Shown: one piece after another, positions 32,059 to 41,692 of the stretch
Numbering within the stretch: the first letter of the stretch is position 1
How the letters are laid out: every line of letters starts with the position of its first letter
Assembly (NCBI RefSeq): GCF_014467055.1
Contig: NZ_CP060696.1
Coordinates: 124,001-188,000 of the forward strand
DNA from: Caproicibacterium amylolyticum
GTDB taxonomy: Bacteria > Bacillota > Clostridia > Oscillospirales > Acutalibacteraceae
Direction of reading: 5' to 3'
Length of the DNA: 64,000 nt
Translations under genes and position numbers: made by a program
The notes under the pieces: model-generated
Databases searched by the model: none
Seen by the model: only the letters and a program-made list of their open reading frames with translations
Told to the model about the DNA's origin: nothing

Positions 32059-33414
32059 GTGAAAAAAAAGACAGTTCGTACACTGCTTTTGCTCTTCACA
32101 CTCGTTTTTACAGTGTCCTCTTTCAGCATTTCTGCATGGGCAGAAAGCGGCACAGGCGATATTACACCCACTCCACCCACTTCGGAAGTACCGGATACAC
32201 CTGCCAGCAGTGAGCCGGCATCTCAGGAACCGGCACCGGAATCCAAACCGGCAGAATCCGAAACACCTTCTCAGCCGGCTTCCAAGGAACCGGAAAGGCC
32301 GGCACAGTCTAACGCTGAGAAACCCTCCTATTCCAAACCTTCCGGCGGCAACACGGATGAAACTCCCAGCAAGGCAACAAGCCGGCAGGAGTATGTAGAT
32401 CCGGACAACGTGGTAAGTGACAGCGGAGCTGCCTCTGTTACACAGCGGCCAAACACCTATGAAAGCCATATCAACCAAAACGCTTCGGCAGTTGCAAGTA
32501 CATCTCCAAATGCAAATTCCGAGGACTGGAGCAACCTGATGTCCGGCCTGTCCAGCGCATCTTCAGCGGTTTCATCCACTACTGTCAGCATGGCAGCGGG
32601 CGGAGCAGGCACAGTTACAGCCGGCAAAAACGGCGGCACTTCCTCACTGTTTATGCTGGGTGTGGGCCTGATTATTGCGGCAGTCTGCGGAATTGGTGCG
32701 TTCATTTATCTGCAGTTTTTCTCACATAAGCGCCGCGGCGGTGGCCAAGCCGGACATAAAGAAGACGATTATGAGGACAGTGACGACTTTGAGTATGCAA
32801 CCAGCGAATTAGAGCGTATTACTGAGGACACACATCCGGCGGCTGCACAAAACAGCGGTGCCACACGTGCGACTGCAACGGTTATTCCGCGCCATATTCC
32901 GGAAACGATGGAAGATACCATTGACAATTTTACAGACATTAATTCCAGCAGTGATGGAATTCAGCACCGCGAGGAATATGAAGAATTTGTAGAACGTACA
33001 AAACCGCCGATTGTGCCAAAACCGGCAACCCGTACGGCACCGCCGATTTACACACCGCCGAAGAAAGATGAAGAAACGTTAGTGCTGCCTGTGCTTTCCG
33101 AGAAGGAAGCAGCAAAACGTGCACAGCGTGCGCAGGCCGCCAGAGCGCAGTCCCACCATCGGCAGCCGCCGATTACTTCCAATGCGGTTCCCCGCAACCT
33201 GCGCGGCCGTCCGACCGTTGCTGCACAAACTGCCTCACCTGTTGCTCACCCAACAACACAGCGGCCCGTTGCCGCGCCAAAGTCCACGCCAACACCGCCC
33301 TCTGCTGCTACTCAGCAGGCTGCGGCACGTCCGGTAGCGGTGCCAAAGAAAGACACAAACGCCAGCAGTGATTTTGACTGGGATAAATTTTTGAACGATA
33401 ACCGCCGCGGCTAA
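32059..33414 (+). CDS. Single-pass membrane protein with Pro/Ser-rich outer and Pro-rich inner regions
   Basis: No family recognised. A signal peptide (MKKKTVRTLLLLF to SAWA, about residue 28) is followed by a 170-residue Pro/Ser/Glu-rich disordered outer segment. One membrane helix near residues 197-221 (SLFMLGVGLIIAAVCGIGAF) precedes a basic stop-transfer KRRGGG. The inner tail of about 220 residues has an acidic patch (EDDYEDSDDFEYATSELE), Pro/Ala-rich stretches and the ending FDWDKFLNDNRRG. This type I design resembles cell-wall or division scaffolds. The start is GTG 32059 with GGAGG upstream. It has its own promoter and a strong terminator. Confidence 0.75.
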   Translation: MKKKTVRTLLLLFTLVFTVSSFSISAWAESGTGDITPTPPTSEVPDTPASSEPASQEPAPESKPAESETPSQPASKEPERPAQSNAEKPSYSKPSGGNTDETPSKATSRQEYVDPDNVVSDSGAASVTQRPNTYESHINQNASAVASTSPNANSEDWSNLMSGLSSASSAVSSTTVSMAAGGAGTVTAGKNGGTSSLFMLGVGLIIAAVCGIGAFIYLQFFSHKRRGGGQAGHKEDDYEDSDDFEYATSELERITEDTHPAAAQNSGATRATATVIPRHIPETMEDTIDNFTDINSSSDGIQHREEYEEFVERTKPPIVPKPATRTAPPIYTPPKKDEETLVLPVLSEKEAAKRAQRAQAARAQSHHRQPPITSNAVPRNLRGRPTVAAQTASPVAHPTTQRPVAAPKSTPTPPSAATQQAAARPVAVPKKDTNASSDFDWDKFLNDNRRG

Positions 33415-33433
33415 AGCAACAGCTGCAGCTTGC

Positions 33434-33514
33434 AAAACAGGATTTGGATCTTGGCCTTTTCTGCCACGGCATGGCAGAAAGACGCTGATCCAAATCCTGT
33501 TTTTGCGTTTTTTT
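33434..33514 (+). terminator. Long intrinsic terminator
   Basis: Arms 33434-33450 and 33487-33504 pair over 17 bases, an inner TTTCTGCCA/TGGCAGAAA stem extends it, and a T7 run follows at 33508-33514. Confidence 0.88.
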
Positions 33515-33771
33515 AAAGAAAAAAATCAACCGATGAGCAAATGAAAAGCGGGTTCGGCAATAACACTATATTTAAATAGAAAGTATCATGAAAATTGTAT
33601 GAAACCAGTTCCAAACTAAAATTCACCTTGCTATCTTCGTCTTTTTCGCGTATCATAGAATCAAGTTTTTATAAGTAACGGGTGGCTGACGGGCTAAAAA
33701 GCAAACTCGGCTTTAGCAGTGTTGAAACCCATTTCATGATGTGTGCTGTGTTTGAACAGGGAGGTCTTTGC

Positions 33772-34812
33772 ATGGACAAAAAAGAAATTACGATTTATGA
33801 CATTGCAGAGGAAGCGGGAGTATCTCCGGCGACCGTTTCACGCGTAATTACCAAGAGAGCCAGTGTCAGTACGGCAAAGCGGGAAGCGGTAGAGGGGCTC
33901 ATCCGCAAGTACAAGTTTCGGCCAAATGCAATGGCAAGAAGTTTAAGTGACACTAAAACAAAGATATTGGGCCTGTTGGTTGCAGATATCCGAAATCCTT
34001 ACTATGCCGCGTTGGCAGTGGAATGTGAAGAAGCCGCAAATAAATGCGGCTATACGGTAATGCTTTGCAATACGCTGAATGACGATGAGTTGGAGGACAG
34101 TAATCTGGAAAAAATGTATGAGCAGCGAGTGGATGCTGTGATACAAATAGGCTGCCGTGTGGATGATCTGGTTTCAGATTCTGCCTATGCGGCGCACGTG
34201 AATCGGATTACCCGCACCATACCGTTTATTACAACCGGAAAATTGGATGGCACGGACTGCTACCGGCTGAATATTGATGATGTGGAGAGTATGAAAATTA
34301 TTTTTCAGTATCTTACTTCACTGGGACACCGCAGGATTGCGCTGATTGGCGGCGAAAAACGCAAAAAATCGACTTATGACAAATGGCAGCAGTACATTTA
34401 TCTGATGGGTAAAAACGACTTGACTTTCCGCGAGGATTACCTGCAGGAGGGGGACTATTCTGAAAAGGCGGGCTACAGCTGTATGACGCGCCTGTTGGAA
34501 TTGCAGGAGATCCCGACTGCGGTGATTGCAGTCAATGACTTTACGGCCGTGGGGGCGTTAAAGGCAGCTGCAGAAAGAGGAATCCGTGTGCCGCAGGATA
34601 TGTCCTTGATTAGTTTTGATAATACGTTTCTGTCAGAAATTTCGACCCCGAAACTGACAAGCGTGGATTATGACTACCCAGCCTTTGGTGAAAAGCTGGT
34701 GGAGATTGCGGTAAAAGCAATCGAAAAAAAAGAAATTTCGCGGGAACAGTTAATTACGCCGAAGCTGGTGATTCGGGAGTCATGTACAAAACGGCAGCAA
34801 ACACATGGCTGA
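33772..34812 (+). CDS. LacI/GalR family transcriptional regulator
   Basis: A 346-residue LacI-type repressor. The N-terminal HTH and hinge are complete: TIYDIAEEAGVSPATVSRVI, then FRPNAMARSLSDTKT. The effector domain has the usual periplasmic-binding fold (LGLLVADIRNPYYAALAVEC, AVIAVNDFTAVGALKAA, SLISFDNTFLSEISTPKLTS). ATG 33772 has GGGAGG upstream. It lies just before an inducible-looking promoter with several LacI-type palindromes and then a transporter/glycosidase operon, so it almost surely controls that operon. The sugar ligand is unknown. Confidence 0.9.
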   Translation: MDKKEITIYDIAEEAGVSPATVSRVITKRASVSTAKREAVEGLIRKYKFRPNAMARSLSDTKTKILGLLVADIRNPYYAALAVECEEAANKCGYTVMLCNTLNDDELEDSNLEKMYEQRVDAVIQIGCRVDDLVSDSAYAAHVNRITRTIPFITTGKLDGTDCYRLNIDDVESMKIIFQYLTSLGHRRIALIGGEKRKKSTYDKWQQYIYLMGKNDLTFREDYLQEGDYSEKAGYSCMTRLLELQEIPTAVIAVNDFTAVGALKAAAERGIRVPQDMSLISFDNTFLSEISTPKLTSVDYDYPAFGEKLVEIAVKAIEKKEISREQLITPKLVIRESCTKRQQTHG

Positions 34813-34909
34813 ACTAGTAGGTACCAGTTCAAAGCAAAGGAACCGGGTACTTTGTTTTTGATGTAAAATATTGGTCCAAGTAGGGATAGAATATATGTGC
34901 CAGAGATAA

Positions 34910-34923
34910 AGAAACCGGTTTCT
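34910..34923. promoter_or_regulatory. LacI-type operator, perfect palindrome
   Basis: AGAAACCGGTTTCT is a perfect 14-base palindrome and matches the LacI/GalR core with a central CG. It lies about 100 bases after the regulator gene and 140 before the operon promoter. Confidence 0.7.
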
Positions 34924-35052
34924 AATACAAAAAAGCCTGCTTCCGTGAGGCAAAAAGAAATAGGAAGACACTTTCACAAAGTGTACGAAAATAATATTCA
35001 TATAATTACATCTTATCATTGGAAAAAAATAATCAAAATGTCCAAAAAGCAC

Positions 35053-35081
35053 TTGACATCATATGTGGGGAGTCATATAAT
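35053..35081 (+). promoter_or_regulatory. Sigma-A promoter of the glycoside operon
   Basis: Consensus TTGACA (35053-35058), a 17-base spacer and TATAAT (35076-35081). The predicted transcript start near 35088 lies just before or inside the first downstream operator. Confidence 0.85.
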
Positions 35082-35089
35082 AGTGGCAT

Positions 35090-35288
35090 GAAAGCGGTTG
35101 CGATACATTATGACTACAGAAAATGTGTGGGAGCAATAGCAGACAGCAGCTTTTCTTTGCACATTTATGAAATCGGTTGCAAATGGTGAACGAGCTTTTC
35201 CACAAAGTGAAAGCATATTGCTGCAAAACAAGGCTCTAAAGAACAAAAATTTTAATGTATTCGCTTTATTCCGAATAAAACCGATTTC
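35090..35288. promoter_or_regulatory. Three LacI-type operators in the operon leader
   Basis: GAAAGCGGTTGC (35090-35101), GAAATCGGTTGC (35169-35180) and the inverted AAAACCGATTTC (35277-35288) share the pattern GAAANCGGTTNC with the palindrome at 34910. The first overlaps the transcript start. Spacings of 79 and 108 bases would allow looping. The leader of about 230 bases holds no gene. Confidence 0.7.
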
Positions 35289-35321
35289 GATACTTCAAAA
35301 TACTTATGGGGAGGATTTTGA

Positions 35322-36287
35322 ATGATGAACAAACTGAACAAAGGAGGCGCTCAGCACACGCTGGCGCTGAAATCACCCACAAGGAAAAAGTGGGAAAACA
35401 GCCGGACACTTATCTTGATGAGTTTGCCGGCAATCGTGTTCTTTCTGGTGTTCGCGTATTTGCCGATGCCGGGTGCCTACATTGCATTTACCAACTTTAA
35501 CTACCGCGACGGCATCTTTGGCAGCCCGTTTGTTGGAATGGACAACTTTAAGTTCCTGTGGAATTCCGGCAAGCTGCTAATGCTGACACGCAACACCGTG
35601 CTTTACAACCTTGCGTTTATCATTATTGGCAACGTGCTGCAGATATTCATTGCGGTGCTGCTCAATGAGATACGAAAAAAGTGGTTTAAAAAGGTAGCAC
35701 AGTCGCTGATGTTCCTGCCTTACTTTATCTCAGCCGTTTTGGTTGGCGTACTTGCTTACTACACCTTGAATTACGATTACGGCTTGATTCCGGCGTTGGT
35801 TCGTTCCGTAGGCGGCACAGCCCCGAAATTTTACTCTGACCCGAATGCATGGCCGGGCATCATCATTCTGGTAAACCTCTGGCAGCAGACCGGTTACGGC
35901 TCGATTGTTTACTTTGCAACTATCTGCGGCATCGACACCAGTATTATGGAGGCAGCACAGATTGACGGCGCAAACGAGTTTCAGTGCATCCGCTACATCC
36001 TGCTGCCAAGCTTGAAGCCAACCGCTATTATTCTGGTTTTGTTTGCAATCGGCGGTATTATCCGCGGCAACTTCGGCCTGTTCTACAATCTGGTTGGTTC
36101 CGCTAATGCAGCGCTGCTGCCAATGACGGATATTATTGAAACGTATGTTTACCGTACACTTATCAATCAGTTCAACTTCCCGTATTCTTCTGCGGCGGGT
36201 CTGTTCCAGTCGGTAGTTGGCTTAATCATTGTAATGATTGCCAACGGTGCCGTGCGGAAGATTGAACCGGACTACGCGCTGTTCTAA
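35322..36287 (+). CDS. Carbohydrate ABC transporter permease, LplB type
   Basis: 321 residues with six membrane helices. The inner-membrane component motif EAAQIDGANEFQCIRYILLP is the EAA loop that contacts the ATPase. The N-terminus (SLPAIVFFLVFAYLPMPGAYIAF) and ending ANGAVRKIEPDYALF are those of LplB/YtcP-type permeases for complex oligosaccharides. No ATPase gene is in the operon; such systems usually borrow a shared MsmX-type ATPase. It starts behind GGGGAGG. Confidence 0.9.
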   Translation: MMNKLNKGGAQHTLALKSPTRKKWENSRTLILMSLPAIVFFLVFAYLPMPGAYIAFTNFNYRDGIFGSPFVGMDNFKFLWNSGKLLMLTRNTVLYNLAFIIIGNVLQIFIAVLLNEIRKKWFKKVAQSLMFLPYFISAVLVGVLAYYTLNYDYGLIPALVRSVGGTAPKFYSDPNAWPGIIILVNLWQQTGYGSIVYFATICGIDTSIMEAAQIDGANEFQCIRYILLPSLKPTAIILVLFAIGGIIRGNFGLFYNLVGSANAALLPMTDIIETYVYRTLINQFNFPYSSAAGLFQSVVGLIIVMIANGAVRKIEPDYALF

Positions 36288-36301
36288 AGGAGGGGAAAGT
36301 T

Positions 36302-37216
36302 ATGAATGATACGAAAACAGTGAAAGCTGTTAAAATTAAAAAAGACAATGTTTCACGCGTGGTTTCCATTGTTTCATATATCGTTGTTTCAATTTTTGCG
36401 ATACTTTGCTTGCTGCCGTTTATTATGATGGTTTCCGCCTCGTTCAGCGATGAAAACACCATTATGAGCGAAGGTGTGGGCTTCCTGCCAAAGAACTTTT
36501 CAGTGGCGGCTTACAAAATTGCCTTTTTGGCGCCGGAACAGCTTGGGGGTGCGTACCTTGTCACCATCGGTATGACCGCGATTGGTACATCCATTGGTTT
36601 GTTCCTGATTGCAATGACCGGCTATGTACTGCAGCGCAAAGATTTCTTCCTGCGAAATAAGATTTCTTTTTACATTTATTTCACCACCTTGTTTTCCGCC
36701 GGCCTGGCACCGACTTACCTGTGGATGGTTCGTTACTTAAACCTGAAAAACAATTATCTGGCGGTTTTGCTGCCGGCTATGATGACACCGTGGCTCATCT
36801 TCCTAATGAAGAACTTTATGAAGTCGATTCCTTTTGAAGTGACCGAATCCGGCAAGATTGACGGCGCGGGTGACTTCCGAATTTTCGTTTCCCTGATTCT
36901 TCCCATGCTGAAACCGGCTCTTGCTACAGTTGGTCTGTTCCTGGCGCTGAGTTACTGGAATGAATGGTACAACGCAATGCTGTACCTGCCAAATGCGAAA
37001 TACACAACACTGCAGTATTATCTTTATAAAATTGTAAATACTGCTTCCGCTTTGAAGCAGTCTGTGGCGGGCGCAAATGTCAGCATCGGCATGCTGCCGA
37101 CGCAGACACTGAAAATGGCAACTGCCGTGCTGGCCACCGGTCCAATTATTTTCCTTTATCCGTTTGTACAAAAATACTTCATTTCCGGCATTACCGTGGG
37201 TGCCGTAAAGGGTTGA
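36302..37216 (+). CDS. Carbohydrate ABC transporter permease, LplC type
   Basis: The second permease subunit, 304 residues and six helices, starts 14 bases after the first behind AGGAGG. The EAA loop reads ESGKIDGAGDFRIFVSLILP, and the conserved ending FVQKYFISGITVGAVKG is diagnostic of the LplC branch. It should pair with the LplB-type protein in the membrane and take substrate from the lipoprotein encoded next. Confidence 0.92.
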   Translation: MNDTKTVKAVKIKKDNVSRVVSIVSYIVVSIFAILCLLPFIMMVSASFSDENTIMSEGVGFLPKNFSVAAYKIAFLAPEQLGGAYLVTIGMTAIGTSIGLFLIAMTGYVLQRKDFFLRNKISFYIYFTTLFSAGLAPTYLWMVRYLNLKNNYLAVLLPAMMTPWLIFLMKNFMKSIPFEVTESGKIDGAGDFRIFVSLILPMLKPALATVGLFLALSYWNEWYNAMLYLPNAKYTTLQYYLYKIVNTASALKQSVAGANVSIGMLPTQTLKMATAVLATGPIIFLYPFVQKYFISGITVGAVKG

Positions 37217-37219
37217 TTC

Positions 37220-37272
37220 GTGCAGTTTCTGCACTGTCATTTAAACGTGGAATTTCAATCTGAAGAAATTCC
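37220..37272 (+). promoter_or_regulatory. Intercistronic hairpins before the binding protein gene
   Basis: GTGCAG-TTT-CTGCAC (37220-37234) and GGAATTTC/GAAATTCC (37249-37272) lie between the permease and binding-protein genes. Such stems commonly stabilise the 3' segment and raise binding-protein yield; that role is inferred here. Confidence 0.5.
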
Positions 37273-37292
37273 GAATAAAGGGAGGATTATAT

Positions 37293-38897
37293 ATGAACAA
37301 CGCATTTAAAAAAGCAGCGTCCTTTGTACTTGCAGCCGCAATGAGCATGAGCCTTGCAGCTTGTGGCGGGGGTTCAAGTCCTACAGGTTCTGCGGCTGAC
37401 TCCGCCGGGTCTGCCACAGACAGTACTGCCGCCAAAAAGGTGGACACCTCTGAGCACGTTAAGCTGAATATGCTGGTGCTGGGCAACAAACCTACCAACG
37501 GCCGTATGGAAGCGGCTATCGCAGAGGAAAACAAGCTGCTCACTAAAAAGGTGAACGCCGAAATTTCCCTGCAGTACATTGAGTGGGCAGACTGGCAGAG
37601 CAAGTACCAGCTGGCACTGTCCAGCGGCGACGGTTCCGTGGATTTGATTGTTACCGCAACCGACTGGCTGTACGCATGGCAGAGCGCAAAGAAAGGCGCG
37701 TTCCTGCCGCTGGATGAAAATATGCTTTCCACTTATGCACCGCAGACCTATGCTTCTGTACCGAAAGAGGATTGGAAGGACTGCACGAAGGACGGAAAGA
37801 TTTGGTTTATCCCGGAGGATCAGTACACCCAGTACACCAACCACGGCTTCTACTACCGCGGCGACTGGGCAAAGCAGGCGGGTATTGACAAAGTCACAAA
37901 GTTTGAAGACATTGAAAAGTACCTTGCCGCTGTAAAGAAGAACCATCCTGATGCTGTGCCGTGGGATGTAGGCGCTCCAAACAACCTTTCCGGCCTCTAT
38001 CCCGGCTATATTCAGTCCCACACCAAAGACACCGTTATGCTGGGTACAGATGTAGGCAACTACCAGATTTTCTACTATGACAATTCCAACCCGTACAAGG
38101 CTATTTGCCCGATTATGGACTCCAATGAGTTCGTCGATTTTGCAAAACTGATGAAGAAGTGGGGCGACGCCGGCTACTGGCGTTCCGACGTTCTGAATTA
38201 TCAGGGCGACACCACCAACCTGATGTATGCCGGCAAGAGCGGCGCTGACCAGCACCATACCCAAAGCTATATTACCGACCGCCGTCCGAACATGGACGCA
38301 AAACAGCCCGGTTCTAACCTGCAGTTCTATTACTGGGGCATGGAGAACAAGAACGTGAATAAGGACCTTGATACCCACGGTGCAATGGCAGTCAGTGCAA
38401 CCTCTAAGAATCCGGAGCGTGCACTGATGGTTTATGACCTGATTCGCAACGACAAAGATATTTACTATCTGCACAACCATGGCATTGAGGGCAAGGACTA
38501 CGTTATGAAGGATGGCAAGCTTGACCATCCCACAGGCTGGGATGCAACGAAAGACGCGCTTGACACCAACTTCTGGGCAGGCCGTATGGATAAGTACGAG
38601 CCGGACGCGACTAACTGGTACTCCGGCAAGAATGAAATCTACAAAGAGCTGAGCAGTTTTGCCGGCAAGTACGCACTGGGCAAGTTCGCATTCACCCCGG
38701 ATAACGTTTCTTCCGAAATTGCCGCCGTTGCTGATGTGTGCAACACCTACATCCCGTCCATTGCCTATGGCAAGGCGGGCGACCCAACAGAAGCCGTCAA
38801 TAAGTTCCGCCAGGCACTGAAAGATGCCGGATATGACAAGGTATTGGCAGAAATTCAGACCCAGCTTGATGCAGAAAAAACAGCAGACGCAAAATAA
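37293..38897 (+). CDS. Extracellular solute-binding lipoprotein, LplA type
   Basis: A 534-residue binding protein with a lipoprotein signal ending LAAC (Cys near residue 24), followed by a Gly/Ser/Ala-rich tether. The mature domain begins LNMLVLGNKPTNGRMEAAIA and has the long cluster typical of Lpl-type oligosaccharide receptors with a DUF3502-like C-terminus (SEIAAVADVCNTYIPSIAYG). Lipid-anchored on the outer face, it delivers substrate to the two permeases upstream. AGGGAGGA precedes ATG 37293. A hairpin that can attenuate transcription follows the gene. Confidence 0.9.
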   Translation: MNNAFKKAASFVLAAAMSMSLAACGGGSSPTGSAADSAGSATDSTAAKKVDTSEHVKLNMLVLGNKPTNGRMEAAIAEENKLLTKKVNAEISLQYIEWADWQSKYQLALSSGDGSVDLIVTATDWLYAWQSAKKGAFLPLDENMLSTYAPQTYASVPKEDWKDCTKDGKIWFIPEDQYTQYTNHGFYYRGDWAKQAGIDKVTKFEDIEKYLAAVKKNHPDAVPWDVGAPNNLSGLYPGYIQSHTKDTVMLGTDVGNYQIFYYDNSNPYKAICPIMDSNEFVDFAKLMKKWGDAGYWRSDVLNYQGDTTNLMYAGKSGADQHHTQSYITDRRPNMDAKQPGSNLQFYYWGMENKNVNKDLDTHGAMAVSATSKNPERALMVYDLIRNDKDIYYLHNHGIEGKDYVMKDGKLDHPTGWDATKDALDTNFWAGRMDKYEPDATNWYSGKNEIYKELSSFAGKYALGKFAFTPDNVSSEIAAVADVCNTYIPSIAYGKAGDPTEAVNKFRQALKDAGYDKVLAEIQTQLDAEKTADAK

Positions 38898-38917
38898 GCA
38901 AACAGCATCTCTCTAAT

Positions 38918-38955
38918 GAAGCTGGCATCGGTTTTTCGGTGCCAGCTTCCGTTTT
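38918..38955 (+). terminator. Internal attenuating terminator
   Basis: GAAGCTGGCA (38918-38927) pairs with TGCCAGCTTC (38940-38949), extended by CGG/CGG-flanked pairing, then GTTTTAT. It would reduce, not abolish, read-through into the glycosidase genes, giving more binding protein than enzyme. Confidence 0.65.
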
Positions 38956-39001
38956 ATAAACCTTTTTTCTTGGTCTGTGCACAAAGGCAGTTTATGCCGG
39001 T

Positions 39002-41653
39002 ATGGATGTAAATAAAGGAACTACCTGCAAAGGAATGATAACTTTGAATCCTATAATTCTTAACAGGAGCGGCATTACCGTTCAAGGCAAAAAGACAGTC
39101 CTGCTCTGTGCCTCCCTTTTTTATTTCAGAATCCCGCGCGCGGAATGGGAGGATCGAATTGTAAAATTGAAAGAGTGCGGCTACAACTGCGTAGATGTAT
39201 ATTTTCCATGGAACTACCATGAAACCGCGCCGGGCGAATGGGACTTTTCGGGTGAAAAGGACGCGGCAGTGTACCTTGACCTGCTGGCAAAACATCAAAT
39301 GTATGTGATTGCCCGTCCCGGTCCGTACATTTGCTCAGAGTGGGACGGCGGTGCGCTGCCAGCATGGGTATTGACCGACCCGGAACTAAAGATTCGCGAG
39401 AATGACCCGAAATATCTTGCCGCAGTGCAGCAGTGGTATGACCATATTCTGCCCATCCTTGCATCACACCAAATCGAGCAGGGTGGCACTGTGATTTTGA
39501 TGCAGATCGAAAATGAGCTGGACTTCTTTGACTGCCGCAATCCACGCGCCTACATGGAAGCACTGCAGGATATGGCCCGCGCGGCGGGCATAACGGTGCC
39601 GCTGTTTGGCTGTGCTGGGCAAGCAAATGTAGAGGGTGCCACCGGTTGGGCGGATGACGTAGACATCAGTTTTAACTTTTACGGCGATGTCTGCGACCCA
39701 CACTTCGGCGAAAAATTCCACTACTATGCAAAGCGGCTGGAAGCGCTTGACCGCCCATTGCTGGTCAGCGAAACCAGCTGTGACCACTTGCTGCTTCGGC
39801 GGGAGCTGGCTGCCGGGGTAAAACTGCTGGGGCCGTACAATCAGGTGGGCGGCACCAATTTCGGCTTTACCGGAAGCACCAACAACTGGGGTACGCGTGA
39901 AAATCCGGCGTCTTTTATTACCACTTACTACAGCGGCGACAGCATGATTGGTCCGGCAGGCGAACTGCGTACCCAGTACTTTGAGGGCCGCAGTCTGGCG
40001 GGGCTGCTGCATACGTTTGGCGAGTCTTTGGCAGACGCGGAATCTGTTGCAGATGAAGCATTGCGGGTGCACTGTGATTTTCCCACCAATGCAGTTTTCT
40101 ACCGGCTTGCGCTTGCAGGCGGCGGCAGCCTTGTCTGCGTGCCAAACCTTGGTGAACAGGACGGTACAGCACACATTCAATATAACGGAATTGATGCGGA
40201 AGTGTTTGTCTGCAAACACGATGCGCTGTTCTATCCAGTGCAGGTTCCGTTGTCTTTGTTTGGCGGATGTGGAACACTCCGTTTCGCGAACGGCGAACTG
40301 GAAAATACCGAACTGCAAAACGGTGAATTGGTTTTGACTTTTTGGTCGGAAAGCAGTACACCATATGCCGAACTGGAAATAGAGGGCAAAGTTTTTCAGC
40401 TTACGCAGGAAACGCCGTGCGCAAACGGTGTGCGTGCTGTCTTTGCAAAAAAACGTGCAATGCGCTCCCTGCCGCTAGCTTGTGTGCAGATACCGAAACA
40501 GCTAGAAGAAACACAAATAACATCAGCGGGCGACTTTACTGAAATTCGTACCGGCGAAAATCTCCTGAAAAATCTGCCGTATCAAACCGCACCGGTTCGG
40601 CCGCTGGAGCACCTTGGTGTGTACCGCGGCATGGGCAGCTACAAGCTTTCTGTGAGTGGGCAAGGACTTTTGCTGCTGGGCGGAAGTGATCTTGTCAGTG
40701 TTCGCCGCGGCGGTTTTTTAAAAACTTATGCGGGTGCAGGCGCCGCACGCTGGTTCCCCGGCAGCGGGTACTGCGAGGTGCTGACTGCCATTTGGGGGCA
40801 CAGCAACTTTGCGGATGCACGTTTGCCTGCACTGATGCTGGACTCTGGCCGCGGTATTACAGGTGCAGTGGATGTCTGTGAAGTGCAGGAACTGGAGAGC
40901 AACTGGTTTTTCAGCTACTATGAGGGTTCCCTGCCGGATTCTCTGCGTGTGCCGCAGCGTGCGGTGGAAACAATGGTTTCTGTCAACGCATGGAACACCA
41001 CCCGCACCCCTCTGCGCGCGGTTTACCGCAAAACGGTGACTTTGCCGCCGGATTGCAACAGCTTTATTCTGCAAATAAAAGATTCATCTGCGCAGACCGT
41101 CATTTACGTAGACGGACAGCGGGCGGAACTCGTGAATCCGCTGAATCCGTTTGTGGATTTGAGCGCGTTCCTGCAGGGTAAGAAAACAGCAGAGTTGGAG
41201 CTGTGCGTTACAAAACGGGATTGGAATGAGCCTGTGGGCAGTCCGGCACTGTACTGCGGCAAACAAATTGAAACCTGCGGTTTTGTACCGATGCCGGAGG
41301 AAACGCTTACTGAAATTGTACAGAACAGTGCCGCAAAAACGAATGGCCAGCTGCCGCTGCGGTTGGAACCGGGCAGTATGACATTGGTACAGCTGCAGAT
41401 GCCGGCAATGCCGGCGCAAAGTATGTATCTCCGCATTAGTGGAAAGAACATTTTGGCGGCTGTGTGGGCAGGAAACCGGCTGCTGGGACGCATTCTGAAT
41501 TGGGAAGAGTCCCCCATGATGTGTGGCGACCCGCATTTAATTTATATGCCGGCATCTTACTGTGAAGGTGCCGAATCTGTAAACCTGCTGGTTACTGCAT
41601 TGGGTTCGGATGCAGAATTGACTTGTGTAAAGGCAGAAATACCGGTATTATAA
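39002..41653 (+). CDS. GH35 family beta-galactosidase
   Basis: About 870 residues of a glycoside hydrolase family 35 enzyme. The barrel begins LLCASLFYFRIPRAEWEDRI, with NCVDVYFPWNYHE and ARPGPYICSEWDGGALPAW. The acid/base Glu is in LMQIENELDFF and the nucleophile Glu in LLVSETSCD. C-terminal jelly-roll domains follow. There is no signal peptide, so it acts in the cytoplasm on imported oligosaccharide. The start is uncertain: ATG 39002 has a weak site, and TTG 39044 lies 8-9 bases after AAAGGA, closer to the usual family N-terminus. It is the fourth gene of the LacI-controlled operon. Confidence 0.88.
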   Translation: MDVNKGTTCKGMITLNPIILNRSGITVQGKKTVLLCASLFYFRIPRAEWEDRIVKLKECGYNCVDVYFPWNYHETAPGEWDFSGEKDAAVYLDLLAKHQMYVIARPGPYICSEWDGGALPAWVLTDPELKIRENDPKYLAAVQQWYDHILPILASHQIEQGGTVILMQIENELDFFDCRNPRAYMEALQDMARAAGITVPLFGCAGQANVEGATGWADDVDISFNFYGDVCDPHFGEKFHYYAKRLEALDRPLLVSETSCDHLLLRRELAAGVKLLGPYNQVGGTNFGFTGSTNNWGTRENPASFITTYYSGDSMIGPAGELRTQYFEGRSLAGLLHTFGESLADAESVADEALRVHCDFPTNAVFYRLALAGGGSLVCVPNLGEQDGTAHIQYNGIDAEVFVCKHDALFYPVQVPLSLFGGCGTLRFANGELENTELQNGELVLTFWSESSTPYAELEIEGKVFQLTQETPCANGVRAVFAKKRAMRSLPLACVQIPKQLEETQITSAGDFTEIRTGENLLKNLPYQTAPVRPLEHLGVYRGMGSYKLSVSGQGLLLLGGSDLVSVRRGGFLKTYAGAGAARWFPGSGYCEVLTAIWGHSNFADARLPALMLDSGRGITGAVDVCEVQELESNWFFSYYEGSLPDSLRVPQRAVETMVSVNAWNTTRTPLRAVYRKTVTLPPDCNSFILQIKDSSAQTVIYVDGQRAELVNPLNPFVDLSAFLQGKKTAELELCVTKRDWNEPVGSPALYCGKQIETCGFVPMPEETLTEIVQNSAAKTNGQLPLRLEPGSMTLVQLQMPAMPAQSMYLRISGKNILAAVWAGNRLLGRILNWEESPMMCGDPHLIYMPASYCEGAESVNLLVTALGSDAELTCVKAEIPVL

Positions 41654-41692
41654 AAAGAATCAATAATACCGTCAGAAAAGGGAGAATTAACA

